64,000 nucleotides of DNA from Desulfobacula sp964636495 (GCA_964636495.1 CAZWSL010000007.1:62001-126000); one strand, 5' to 3'. Counted from the stretch's first letter, positions 35,972-45,448 are shown. Program-made: numbers and translations. The notes: generated by a model from the sequence alone, not told the origin.

Positions 35972-37492
35972 ATGAAAAAACTGATAGAAAATAAAATAAA
36001 ACTATTGTCTCTATTCTTACTCGTTTTGGGTATGCTGGGTTTAATCAAATCAGGCGTGATAAGATTTAATCCCACTGATGACAGAATACGCACGACAGGT
36101 AACAAAGAGCTAAAAGAATTTTACCATTCGGTTTTTAGAGTTGGAAAATCCCATTTTACACTTGATCAGGCCAATAGCATTGCTGTTGAATTAATACCTC
36201 TTATAGAAAAAATTACCGGGAAAAAATTTAAAAAACAGCCTGTAATAAAATTGATTGATGGGAAAGAGTTGGAAAAAATATTGATTCTTGAATCTGATAT
36301 CAAAATTTTGAACAATTCAAATAAATTGGTTGAATCCGGAAATAAATTTTTCCCCAATATACTTAAAACGTATAATGGACTTTATGGTGCGCGTGATCAG
36401 ACCGTTTATCTGCTTCCAAAAAGAATAGAATCAATTTGTAAAGTATTAAATATTGATAAGAAAAATCGCATGGAAGTTTTTAAAATAATAATTGCACATG
36501 AGTTAACCCATGCACTTCAAGATCAATATTTAAATTTGTGGTATCAAAGGAACCAGTTTCCCGGTAAGGAAGAATTGGATGCATTCTCCGTTACTATTGA
36601 AGGTCATGCGGTTTTTGTGGCAAAAGAGGTTGGCAAAAAAATTGGAGTGGATGAAAAGATTATTAATTTATTTCCAATAATGAAATCAATCCAAAAAAAA
36701 AATAGAGAGTATCATAAAGTACAACACTCTAATGCATCTCAAAATTTACTAAAAGACCCATACACTCTTGGTGAAATATTTATCAATTATCACTATTCAA
36801 AAGGAGGGAATAAGTTGTTATGGGAAATATTATTAACTCCTCCTGTTCATTTGAGTATGATTTTCAGTCCTGAAACTTATTCCCCCCAATCGTATAGTTA
36901 TATAAACTATAAACGAATTTTAGATAATTTATACAATTACAATAGTCATTATAAAAAGTGCCGATTTGTTTATAAAAACAACAGCATCAGCCAATTAGAC
37001 TTACGATTGGATTTCAAAGATGTTGATATCCTTAATAAGGAAATAATTCTTTCAAAAATAAAGCACTATCAATTGTTTTCAATCTATTCACAAATGAATC
37101 TTTTAGGACAAATTAGTTTTGTTGTTTTAGAAAACAGTCAATATGCAGCACAATTTGTTTCACTGCGGGAAAAATACATCTCTGAATTATTTAATAATAT
37201 GAAAGACTATATTTATAAAGAGCCATGGAAAAATATTCAAATTGATCAAAATTGTATAAATTCAATTAATCTTTCAAGGCAGGCAAGTATTACACTGAGA
37301 GTGCAGGATTCAAATATGAAAGATGTTGTAAAGAACAATATTCAAACAATAATAAGGAAAAACAATATGATAGTAATTCATAATGATGGTACTTTTGATC
37401 TTTCTCAATGTTCTGTTGGTAAGATTGCTTCTGAAATTTTTTTAAGATATCAAAAAGAAATATTCAGTGAAAATAAATCAGTTGAAAAATAA
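35972..37492 (+). CDS. Membrane-anchored zinc metalloprotease of the cluster
   Basis: Protein of 506 residues with an N-terminal membrane segment (about 10-28, LLSLFLLVLGMLGLI) and the zinc-site sequence IIIAHELTHALQDQY (HExxH at about 176). Downstream, an acidic motif in TIEGHAVFVAKE (about residue 212) is a good third ligand. The remaining 280 residues are uncharacterised. The gene is visibly more A+T-rich than its neighbours, suggesting separate origin. The exporter encoded next has no N-terminal C39 peptidase domain, so this protease, or the peptidase domain of the maturase, may cleave the leader. An alternative is a self-protection role. It overlaps the ABC gene by 26 bases. Confidence 0.75.
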   Translation: MKKLIENKIKLLSLFLLVLGMLGLIKSGVIRFNPTDDRIRTTGNKELKEFYHSVFRVGKSHFTLDQANSIAVELIPLIEKITGKKFKKQPVIKLIDGKELEKILILESDIKILNNSNKLVESGNKFFPNILKTYNGLYGARDQTVYLLPKRIESICKVLNIDKKNRMEVFKIIIAHELTHALQDQYLNLWYQRNQFPGKEELDAFSVTIEGHAVFVAKEVGKKIGVDEKIINLFPIMKSIQKKNREYHKVQHSNASQNLLKDPYTLGEIFINYHYSKGGNKLLWEILLTPPVHLSMIFSPETYSPQSYSYINYKRILDNLYNYNSHYKKCRFVYKNNSISQLDLRLDFKDVDILNKEIILSKIKHYQLFSIYSQMNLLGQISFVVLENSQYAAQFVSLREKYISELFNNMKDYIYKEPWKNIQIDQNCINSINLSRQASITLRVQDSNMKDVVKNNIQTIIRKNNMIVIHNDGTFDLSQCSVGKIASEIFLRYQKEIFSENKSVEK

Positions 37493-39251
37493 AGAACAAA
37501 TTTCTACATTTCAGAATATTGCTAAATTTTCTCTGCTGTTACGTCCGTATTGGAAAAACATTCTGGTGTTTATTTTTACTGGACTTGTATTGACTGTTTT
37601 ATCTCTGCCCTATCCCTGGCTGACTAAAATCATGATAGATGATGTCATGCTTCAGCAGGATAACTCTTTTTTGTTTGTTATCCTTGGAATTACATTTATC
37701 CTGACTGTTTTCAGATCTTTGTTCTCATCTGTAAGGGACTATTATATTTCCTATATTCAGCATGCAATGTCCTATGATATTGAACTCAAATTTTTTAAGC
37801 ATCTCCAGAGCCTGAATTTCTCTTTTTTTGATAAACAGGAGATTGCAGAGGTGTTGTCAAGATTCAGAGATGCAGCACAATCAAGACAGATACTCATAGA
37901 TATTTTAAACAGGATTGTAACCAATCTTTTATATTTAAGTATCGTACCTGTAATTGTTTTTCTTATGAACTGGAAGCTTGCTCTGATTGCAGGGATTACT
38001 CTGCCGTGGCTTGCCTTCTCTTTTTTTGTTCTCTCCAGGATGGTCAGAAAATATGCAAAGATTGTGGCAGAGAAAAGAGCAGAGCTCTCTGCAAAAAATT
38101 ACGAGGCATTTTCAGGCATAAGAGAGATCCAGGCTTTGAATATTGAAAGCCGGGTTTTAATCAGGATAAAAAAGCTTTTGCTCAGATTTCGGAAAAAAGA
38201 TATGGAAATGAGAGTGATAAGTAATATCCAGGGGCTTCTGGGAGGTATCGCAACTGCAGGTGGGACACTTTTTTATACATGGTATGGTGCAACTCTTGTT
38301 ATTAACGGACAGATGACTATTGGAGAACTCATTGCCTTCACCACTTTTATTGGATATCTGTATAATCCTTTGACAGATATGGTAGGCCTACTTGTACCCA
38401 TACAGGAGGTCGTCGTTTATACAGAGAGATTTTATGATATTTATGATATCACTCCTGCCATAAGGAATTGTGCAAATCCCGCAGCAGTCAAAAACATTAA
38501 TGGCGATATTTCGTTTTCCAATATAAGTTTTACTTATCATTCAAAAGAGTACAGTTCAACCGCACAGCGCACTCTGGATAAAATTAATATTGATATTCCT
38601 GCAGGTTCAAGAGTGGCAGTTATAGGGCAGACAGGCTCAGGCAAGTCAACATTCGTAAGCCTTATTCCAAGATTTTATGATCCGGATAAAGGAAGTATTC
38701 AAATAGATGGGATTGATATAAAAGATTTTGAGCTTGATTTTCTGCGTTCAAATATTGGTGTAATGAGGCAGGCTCCATTTATATTTACCGGCACTATTTT
38801 TGAGAATATCACCTGCTGGAAAAAAGGATTTTCCAGAAACAGGGTTATTGATGCTGCTAAAGCAGCCTCTGTTCATGATTTTGTATCAAAGCTTTCCAAA
38901 GGCTATGATACTCTTGTTGGTGAGAAAGGTGAGACATTGTCAGGGGGTGAAAGACAGAGAATTGCTATTGCAAGGATAATCCTTCTTAACCGGCCAATTA
39001 TGATTCTTGATGAAGTGTTAAGTGCGGTGGATGAAAAAACCAGATATATCATTCAAAAAGCCATCAAAAAAATATCAAGGAATAAAACTGTTTTTATGGT
39101 GACCCATGATCTTGAAAATATACTGGATGCAGATATTATTCTTGTTTTTGATCAGGGGCGGATCGTTGAAACAGGTGGACATCAAGAACTGTCAGAAAAA
39201 AAAGGTATGTATTATAAACTGTACAAAGATAAATTGTGCTTGGAGAGTTAA
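37467..39251 (+). CDS. ABC exporter (fused permease and ATPase) of the cluster
   Basis: Half-transporter of 594 residues of the MsbA/peptide-exporter type. It has six membrane helices in about 20-310 (ILVFIFTGLVLTVLSLPYPW at the first) and an ATPase domain in about 345-594. Walker A is VAVIGQTGSGKST, the signature is TLSGGERQRIAIAR, and Walker B is PIMILDEVLSAVD followed by the switch His in VTHDLE. There is no N-terminal C39 peptidase, so leader removal must be done elsewhere. The start is a GTG without a strong ribosome site, overlapping the protease gene. With the HlyD and TolC proteins that follow it forms a complete type I-like export route. Confidence 0.92.
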   Translation: MKINQLKNKEQISTFQNIAKFSLLLRPYWKNILVFIFTGLVLTVLSLPYPWLTKIMIDDVMLQQDNSFLFVILGITFILTVFRSLFSSVRDYYISYIQHAMSYDIELKFFKHLQSLNFSFFDKQEIAEVLSRFRDAAQSRQILIDILNRIVTNLLYLSIVPVIVFLMNWKLALIAGITLPWLAFSFFVLSRMVRKYAKIVAEKRAELSAKNYEAFSGIREIQALNIESRVLIRIKKLLLRFRKKDMEMRVISNIQGLLGGIATAGGTLFYTWYGATLVINGQMTIGELIAFTTFIGYLYNPLTDMVGLLVPIQEVVVYTERFYDIYDITPAIRNCANPAAVKNINGDISFSNISFTYHSKEYSSTAQRTLDKINIDIPAGSRVAVIGQTGSGKSTFVSLIPRFYDPDKGSIQIDGIDIKDFELDFLRSNIGVMRQAPFIFTGTIFENITCWKKGFSRNRVIDAAKAASVHDFVSKLSKGYDTLVGEKGETLSGGERQRIAIARIILLNRPIMILDEVLSAVDEKTRYIIQKAIKKISRNKTVFMVTHDLENILDADIILVFDQGRIVETGGHQELSEKKGMYYKLYKDKLCLES

Positions 39252-39314
39252 ATGAGAAAAATCGTATTGTTTATCATTCTGTCTATATCTTTAAATTCAT
39301 GTGTAACTGATTAA
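39252..39314 (+). CDS. Possible 20-residue lipoprotein (lipobox only)
   Basis: ATG directly after the ABC stop with GGAGAG six bases upstream. The peptide MRKIVLFIILSISLNSCVTD is a textbook lipoprotein signal with lipobox LNSC, leaving a mature peptide of four residues (CVTD). It resembles the start of entericidin-like or bacteriocin-release lipoproteins but is far shorter. It may be a genuine micro-lipoprotein or the remnant of a longer gene. Confidence 0.4.
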   Translation: MRKIVLFIILSISLNSCVTD

Positions 39315-39355
39315 TATAACACTTAAATTCTGAAAAGATCAAGACAGGAGAGTAA

Positions 39356-40708
39356 ATGAGAATTCGGCTTCAATTTGCTGTTATTAACAATATCTTAAAG
39401 ATATTTTTGCTGCTTTTATCTCTGCTTTTTTTTTCTGTTTTTGTACTGTTCTGGTTTTTCAGGATGGATATAACAGCAAAAGGCGAAGGCAAGGTTATCT
39501 GTGCAGACTGGGTTGATATTAAACCTGAAATAAGAGGTGTCATAAAATCTATGGAGGTAAAAGAGGCAGATCCGGTTAAAAAAGATGATCTGCTGTTTGT
39601 TCTTGAAGACAGAGAAATAAAAATGGAAACTGAATCAAGTCATCAGAAAACTATAGATCTGCAAAAAAATATGTTCAGCCTGGAACAAAAAATCCTGATA
39701 AGAAAAAAAAGTGTGGCAAATACAATTGCAGAGGCAGAAGCCGGATTGAGTGAGGTCCTGGCTGAATTGAAAATAGTCAGTTCCGGCCCTAAAACAGAAG
39801 AGATTAATCTTGCAAAGAGGAGTATGAAACGGGCAGGGCAGCAGGTGGAAAAAACTTTTCTCGATTATGAGAGGGTGAAAAAGGCGTTTTTATTGAAACT
39901 GATGTCCCAACAGGATCTGGATGATGCTGTTCACAGAAGAAAAATTGCACAGACTGATCTTGCCATTGCAGAAGATCAACTGGCCCTTTTAAAGAATAAG
40001 TATGATGAAAATCAACTGGACAGTGTAAAAGCAAGAGTGGCAAGACAGAAAGCTGTCCTTGCCAATGCTTTAAACCTCAGAAAAGAGGTGGATATTTTAA
40101 AAAAAGAGTTTAAAGCAGCAAGGGAGGCATTTCATACAGAACAAAAAAGGCTTGAAGCTTTAAAAAAAAAGTTAAAACTTACAAAAATATGCGCTCCTAT
40201 CCCGGGGATCGTCATGACCTATGACACAACACATCTTAAAGGACGTTCCGTATCTAAAGGCGAAATTGTTTTAAAAATCGGCAACACGGAGAAATACCTC
40301 ATTGAGTGTCAAATTCCTGAAAAAGACTACTCTCTTGTTAGAAAAGGTCAGAAAGCGCGTATTGCAATAAAACCATTTCCAAAGGGTGAATACAGGCTTT
40401 TCCAGGCAACAGTTGAAACAACCGGTGTGGAGAACAAAGAGAGAAAAGCCTCATTTCCTGACGGCATGGGAGATAAATTAGACATACTGATCAATGGGGT
40501 ACAAACCTTAAAAACAACTTATTATCCTGTTACCCTTTCCCTTGAAAAACCCTACCATATGATGCTTTTTGGTAACCGGTATGAGATTAGACCAGGATTT
40601 TCAGCCAGTGTGCAGATTGTTGTTGAAGATGAGCGTATTGTCGAGCTTCTATTAAAAAGAGTGTTAAGGATTAAAGGCAAATTGACCATGGAGAATATAC
40701 ACCTGTAA
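39356..40708 (+). CDS. HlyD-type membrane fusion protein of the exporter
   Basis: Periplasmic adaptor of 450 residues. It has one N-terminal membrane helix (about 12-37, IFLLLLSLLFFSVFVLFWFF), a split lipoyl/barrel-sandwich domain (VDIKPEIRGVIKSMEV near 60; LTKICAPIPGIVMTYD near 275), a long coiled-coil hairpin (about 95-270) and a beta-barrel region (YLIECQIPEKDYSLVRKGQK). It bridges the ABC transporter to the outer membrane channel encoded next. The ATG follows ACAGGAG. Cotranscription with the ABC and TolC genes is clear from the spacing. Confidence 0.9.
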   Translation: MRIRLQFAVINNILKIFLLLLSLLFFSVFVLFWFFRMDITAKGEGKVICADWVDIKPEIRGVIKSMEVKEADPVKKDDLLFVLEDREIKMETESSHQKTIDLQKNMFSLEQKILIRKKSVANTIAEAEAGLSEVLAELKIVSSGPKTEEINLAKRSMKRAGQQVEKTFLDYERVKKAFLLKLMSQQDLDDAVHRRKIAQTDLAIAEDQLALLKNKYDENQLDSVKARVARQKAVLANALNLRKEVDILKKEFKAAREAFHTEQKRLEALKKKLKLTKICAPIPGIVMTYDTTHLKGRSVSKGEIVLKIGNTEKYLIECQIPEKDYSLVRKGQKARIAIKPFPKGEYRLFQATVETTGVENKERKASFPDGMGDKLDILINGVQTLKTTYYPVTLSLEKPYHMMLFGNRYEIRPGFSASVQIVVEDERIVELLLKRVLRIKGKLTMENIHL

Positions 40709-40709
40709 T

Positions 40710-42206
40710 ATGAAGACCAGATCTAATCAACTCCATATGAAAAATATTGCAGATTTTTCACATCTGATTATCATGCTGTCAAATTTTATTTGCAGATATG
40801 TTATAAAACGTCAGATCAGGTATGTGACTATTGGATTTGTCTCTATTCTATTTTTACCAATATTCTGTTTTTCCATTGAATTGACCCTTGAACAGGCTGT
40901 GAAAACAGCACTTGAAAACAATTCAGAAGTTCAACTTGCAAATCTGGAATTTGAGATTAAAGATTCAGAAGTGAAACAGCAGATGGCATCTTTTATTCCT
41001 CTCTTTAACTTTAATACGTCATACACCTCTTCAAAAGATCATTCTGACAATTCCCATTTAAATACTGAAAATCAAAATTATCAGGCCGGTATCGTACAAA
41101 AGCTTCCTCTTGGGGGAGAGCTCTCACTAACTGCCAACTATGGGAAATCAGACTATTTTGTATCATCCAGTGATTCCATAGATGATAACTACTACACAGA
41201 AATCAATTTACACTATAAGCAGTCTTTATTGAAAGATGGTATTTTCGGGCCTGTTTTTGCCCATGTCAAAGAGAGCATGTTTTTACGGGAGATGCAGAAG
41301 GAAGCCGTGTGTCACTATAAAGCAAACCTTGTTAACCTTGTTGAAACAGCATTCTATCAGACTGCCCTGCATCAGAGAGAAACAGATATATATCAGGATA
41401 TGCTGAAAATAAACCAGAAGATTTTTGACGATATAAAATCAAAGCATAGACTGGGACTGATTCCTGAAATTGATGTAATGTCGGCACAGATTAAATTAAA
41501 TGAAACAGAAGAGCGTGTTCTCTCTTCAATGTTTCTGCTGGAAACAAGTGTGAAAACATTAAAAATATATCTGGATATTGAGAGTGATATAAAAGTGATA
41601 AATGAGTTTAAAAACAATAACCTGGAATTTGATTTGCAAAATCTTACCGCTGTTGCAATGGAGTCAAACAGGGAACTTGCAAAACTGGAAAAAAATCTGG
41701 AAAAAGAGAAACTGCTTGCTGCAGTGGCAAAAAACAGATGCCTTCCACAGGTTGATCTCTATGCAAGTATGAATAGAAAAGATCACGGTTCGACTTTTAA
41801 CAGTGCAAGTGATTTTGAGGATACAGAATATAAAACTGGTATTATTTTCATATATCCATTCTATCCGGTTGATCCAGAGGAAAATTATATTAAGGCTCAA
41901 AAAAAAGTACAGCAGTTAAAAATACAGCTTGCATCAGCCAGATTGAAAATTAAAAATGAGATAAAGATGCTTTATTGCCAGATAAAACTCATTGAAAAAA
42001 AAATATCTGTCCAGAAAAATCAGCTTGAAATTCATAGAGAGCGTATGGATCTTGCTTTAAATGCTTTTAAGGAAAGATTAATAGATCTGAACATTGTTTA
42101 TGATATTCAGGATGAAAGAATATCTGGAGAACAAAAATATTTTTATTACCTTTTTGAGCGTTATCGTCTCTATTCATCTGTAAAACAGTTAACCGGTCAA
42201 ATTTGA
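40710..42206 (+). CDS. TolC-family outer membrane channel of the exporter
   Basis: Protein of 498 residues. A hydrophobic signal-like stretch (about 39-57, VTIGFVSILFLPIFCFS) is followed directly by the TolC start ELTLEQAVKTALENNSEVQL. Two repeats with long alpha-helical coiled segments follow, and near the end is a DLNIVYDIQDERISGEQKYF element typical of this family. The start ATG nearly touches the HlyD stop; a later Met (about residue 10) would still precede the signal. It should provide the outer membrane duct for the modified peptide. A strong terminator lies 81 bases downstream and closes the cluster. Confidence 0.9.
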   Translation: MKTRSNQLHMKNIADFSHLIIMLSNFICRYVIKRQIRYVTIGFVSILFLPIFCFSIELTLEQAVKTALENNSEVQLANLEFEIKDSEVKQQMASFIPLFNFNTSYTSSKDHSDNSHLNTENQNYQAGIVQKLPLGGELSLTANYGKSDYFVSSSDSIDDNYYTEINLHYKQSLLKDGIFGPVFAHVKESMFLREMQKEAVCHYKANLVNLVETAFYQTALHQRETDIYQDMLKINQKIFDDIKSKHRLGLIPEIDVMSAQIKLNETEERVLSSMFLLETSVKTLKIYLDIESDIKVINEFKNNNLEFDLQNLTAVAMESNRELAKLEKNLEKEKLLAAVAKNRCLPQVDLYASMNRKDHGSTFNSASDFEDTEYKTGIIFIYPFYPVDPEENYIKAQKKVQQLKIQLASARLKIKNEIKMLYCQIKLIEKKISVQKNQLEIHRERMDLALNAFKERLIDLNIVYDIQDERISGEQKYFYYLFERYRLYSSVKQLTGQI

Positions 42207-42286
42207 ATGTATCAGGATCAGATTTGAATACTGATGGGCATGTTGATTGACAATCTGGTTTCAACCCGGGGATATTCTCAAACAGA

Positions 42287-42337
42287 AAAAGGCCGTCAAC
42301 TTGAAACGTTGTAAAGCGAATCAGTTGACGGCCTTTT
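42287..42337. terminator. Strong bidirectional terminator ending the biosynthetic cluster
   Basis: Perfect 15-bp inverted repeat: AAAAGGCCGTCAACT (42287-42301) and AGTTGACGGCCTTTT (42323-42337) with a 21-base loop. The A-run before and T-run after make it usable from both strands, for the TolC gene (plus) and the ATPase gene (minus). Confidence 0.9.
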
Positions 42338-42407
42338 AATAAAAACTATAAAAGATTGGATTCAGTATGTATGAATTATTTAATCTTTGATAACCTTTAA
42401 TTTTTGA

Positions 42408-43103
42408 CTAATTTTCGACTACCATCATGGTGGCGGGATCAAGCAGGCATTTGTGATCTGTTCTGTCCCCGTCCTTTAAAATAACAGCCTCAATTTTATC
42501 TTTTACAGGCTGAAGAAAGACTGCTTTATCAAATTTCTCCTTATGGGTTTCAAGCTGGATTGGAAATCCGTCTTCACAAAGCTCTTCATCCCTGTGGCTT
42601 TTCATGGACATCCATGTAAAAATATCAAACTCTTCAGCCAGTTTTTCCAGATCCTGCAGGGTGTCGGAAATATCTTTATCAAAGTCCAGTCCGTCAATGA
42701 TCATGACAGACGGGAGTTCAAGGTCAGACTTTTTGAAGCTTTTCAGGTAGTCACGGATCTTTTCAATATCAAAAGTGGTTTCGTTATAGCTGATTCCCAC
42801 TTCATTCACTTTAATATCTTCCCACACTCTTACGGCTTTCTGAGGATCAATATATCCAATGTGGTTGATGAGATTGGTGTAGCCGTCAGAGTATCTCAGG
42901 TTGATTTTTTTCATGGGGTCATCAAGGCTGATGTGCAGAATTTTATCATCATTCAGAAGCTGGGTCAGTGCTATCTGCACCAGAAAACTTGTTTTTCCCA
43001 CTCCTGCCCTTGAAAGTACTGCTCCAAACCTCCCGTCCCGTATATTATCAAATCCGATAATTTTTGAAACCGGGCTTTTTAAAATAAGATCTTTTTTTAG
43101 CAT
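42408..43103 (-). CDS. RecA/KaiC-like P-loop ATPase of unknown role
   Basis: Protein of 231 residues with a P-loop (AVLSRAGVGKTSFLVQIALT, about 28-47), a Walker B strand (PSVMIIDGLDFDKD, about 132) and a short N-terminal lead-in (SKIIGFDNIRDGRFG), the layout of RecA/DnaB-type ATPase cores reduced to a single domain. There is no membrane segment or DNA-binding extension. It lies 36 bases downstream of the EF-G gene and is probably cotranscribed with it. The function is not known to me; its conservation beside translation factor genes would be informative. Confidence 0.75.
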   Translation of the reverse strand: MLKKDLILKSPVSKIIGFDNIRDGRFGAVLSRAGVGKTSFLVQIALTQLLNDDKILHISLDDPMKKINLRYSDGYTNLINHIGYIDPQKAVRVWEDIKVNEVGISYNETTFDIEKIRDYLKSFKKSDLELPSVMIIDGLDFDKDISDTLQDLEKLAEEFDIFTWMSMKSHRDEELCEDGFPIQLETHKEKFDKAVFLQPVKDKIEAVILKDGDRTDHKCLLDPATMMVVEN

Positions 43104-43139
43104 GTTTCCTCTCTTATTATATTTAAATATCTTGAATTA

Positions 43140-45218
43140 TTATTTTGTTTTTTCTTCCTGTTTTTTTCTGGCAATTTCCTCTGCCACTGACTGGGGTACC
43201 TGTTTATAATTTGAAAATTCCATTGTAAACTGGGCCTTGCCCTGTGTTCCGGATCGAAGTACTGTTGAGAAGCCGAACATGTCTGAAAGGGGTACCTGGG
43301 ATTCAATCACAGACATGACTCCCTCTTCCTGGGAACCCTGGATGATGCCCCGACGCTGATTTATAAGGCCCATGCAGACTCCCTGGAATTCATTGGGTGT
43401 TTCAATGACAACTTTCATGATAGGCTCTTTAATAACCGGTTTTGCCTTGTTATAGCCTTCAAGAAAAGCACCTCTTGCAGCTGCCTTGAATGCCATTTCA
43501 GAAGAGTCAACAGCATGGAAAGCACCGTCATCAATGGTAACTTTAATGCCGGTTACAGGGAACTCAAGTTTAGGTCCTTTATCCATGCATGATTCAAAAC
43601 CCTGTTGGCATGCAGGAATATAATTTGTTGGAATTCTGCCGCCTGTAATTTTATTTTCAAATTCAAATTCCTCTTCACACGGTTCCATAAAGCCTGCAAT
43701 ACGTCCAAACTGTCCGGCACCACCTGTCTGTTTTTTATGTGTGTAGTTAAATACAGCTTTCTTTGTAATGGTTTCCCTGTACGCAACCCTTGGCTGACCT
43801 GTCTCAACTTCAGCACCATATTCTCTTTTCATCCGTTCAACATAGACTTCCAGGTGAAGTTCTCCCATACCCTGGATGATTGTATCTCCGGTTTCACGGT
43901 CAACATAGGTTTTAAAGGTGGGATCTTCTTTTGTAAATCTGTTCAGAGCTTTGGACATGTTGATCTGTGCTTTGTTATCCTTTGGCATGATTGAAAGGGA
44001 GATAACAGGATCCATCACATGCATGGCCAGCATTGAGTAGTTGATCTGGGGGGAGACAAATGTATCGCCCGATGCACAGTCCACTCCGAACATGGCTCCG
44101 ATATGGCCTGCCGGTATGGCGTCAACCTCTTCCATCTGGGCTGAGTGCATCCTGATGAGACGTCCGGCTTTGATCTTTCTTCCATCCCTTGAATTTATCA
44201 GGGTATCCCCTTTATTAATACATCCCTGGTATACCCTTATATAGGTCAACTGGCCGTATTGTCCGTCTTCAAGCTTGAACGCCAGGGCTACGGTCGGTTT
44301 GTCAAAATCACTTTCAAGGATAACACTCTCTTCACTGTTATCCATATCAATTGCTTCATTTTCAATATCAAGGGGTGAAGGCAGATAGTTGATTACCGCA
44401 TTCAGCAGCGGCTGAACCGCTTTGTTCTTATAAGCTGATCCAAGAAAAACAGGGGTCATTTCCCTTGAAATGGTACCGGTTCGGACTGCCTGCATCACCA
44501 GCTCTTCGGTAATTTCCTGCTCTTCAAGAATAGCATCGGTCAGCTCGTCTGAGAAAAGCGAAACCTCATCAATCATCTCTTCTCTTGCGATAAGAGCCTC
44601 TTCAAGCAGATCTTCAGGTATCTCTTTTTCAATAACATTTTCGCCGTTTGGACCTTCAAAATAGAGTGCTTTCATGGTGACAAGATCGATGACACCTTCA
44701 TGTTTGTCCTCCAGTCCGATGGGCAGCTGCATCATCACAGAGTTGTGTCCCAGCTTGTTTTTAAGCTGACGGCTTACTTTTAACGGATTTGCTCCTGATC
44801 TGTCACATTTGTTGACAAAGGCAATACAGGGAACCTTGTATCTTTTCATCTGCTGGTCAACGGTAATGGATTGGGACTGCACACCTGATACAGAACAGAG
44901 GATGAGTACAACACCGTCCAGAACCCTGAGTGAACGCTCCACTTCCACGGTAAAATCAACATGGCCGGGAGTATCGATTATATTGACATTATGTTTGTCC
45001 CATTCACAATAGGTTGCTGCAGAAGCAATTGTAATGCCTCTTTCTCTCTCAAGCTCCATGGAATCCATTACAGCTCCGGTTCCATCTTTACCCCTGACCT
45101 CATTAATTTTATGGATTTTATCGGTGTAAAAAAGAATTCTTTCAGTCAATGTGGTTTTACCGGAATCAATATGTGCACTGATTCCAATATTTCTTACTTT
45201 CTCTAAATCTCTGATCAT
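43140..45218 (-). CDS. fusA: Elongation factor G (mitochondrial-EFG1-like paralogue)
   Basis: Translation GTPase of 692 residues with all EF-G domains. G1 is AHIDSGKTT (about 15-23), switch II is NIIDTPGHVDFTVEVERSLR and G4 is NKCD. Domain IV has YRETITKKAVFNYTHKKQTG. HIDSGKTT in the P-loop, where the canonical bacterial factor has HIDAGKTT, and NKCD in place of NKMD point to the spdEFG1 subfamily that also gave rise to mitochondrial EFG1. Genomes with this type usually have a second, recycling-specialised EF-G; none is in this window. It has its own promoter and precedes the RecA-like ATPase gene. Confidence 0.9.
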   Translation of the reverse strand: MIRDLEKVRNIGISAHIDSGKTTLTERILFYTDKIHKINEVRGKDGTGAVMDSMELERERGITIASAATYCEWDKHNVNIIDTPGHVDFTVEVERSLRVLDGVVLILCSVSGVQSQSITVDQQMKRYKVPCIAFVNKCDRSGANPLKVSRQLKNKLGHNSVMMQLPIGLEDKHEGVIDLVTMKALYFEGPNGENVIEKEIPEDLLEEALIAREEMIDEVSLFSDELTDAILEEQEITEELVMQAVRTGTISREMTPVFLGSAYKNKAVQPLLNAVINYLPSPLDIENEAIDMDNSEESVILESDFDKPTVALAFKLEDGQYGQLTYIRVYQGCINKGDTLINSRDGRKIKAGRLIRMHSAQMEEVDAIPAGHIGAMFGVDCASGDTFVSPQINYSMLAMHVMDPVISLSIMPKDNKAQINMSKALNRFTKEDPTFKTYVDRETGDTIIQGMGELHLEVYVERMKREYGAEVETGQPRVAYRETITKKAVFNYTHKKQTGGAGQFGRIAGFMEPCEEEFEFENKITGGRIPTNYIPACQQGFESCMDKGPKLEFPVTGIKVTIDDGAFHAVDSSEMAFKAAARGAFLEGYNKAKPVIKEPIMKVVIETPNEFQGVCMGLINQRRGIIQGSQEEGVMSVIESQVPLSDMFGFSTVLRSGTQGKAQFTMEFSNYKQVPQSVAEEIARKKQEEKTK

Positions 45219-45377
45219 TTTTCAAATCATCCTTTGAATATATAATTGACCCTTTGACAATTATTAAACACAATTGTCGATAAAGGTTTACCTGTTTTTT
45301 TATTGTTAAGTTAATGCGATTTTGCTATTGTGAATCCGACTTAAATTTGTATGCTTTAAAAGCGTATAAAAATCAAA

Positions 45378-45406
45378 ATATTAACCTTAATTTGATAAAA
45401 TGTCAA
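45378..45406 (-). promoter_or_regulatory. Sigma-70-like promoter for the EF-G gene
   Basis: On the minus strand TTGACA (45401-45406), a 17-base spacer and TAATAT (45378-45383), about 160 bases ahead of the EF-G start. The 45219-45565 interval otherwise holds only the tandem repeat described separately. Confidence 0.7.
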
Positions 45407-45448
45407 GTGAAAAATAAGATTATTGAAGATTTGCTATAAGCATTTTTT

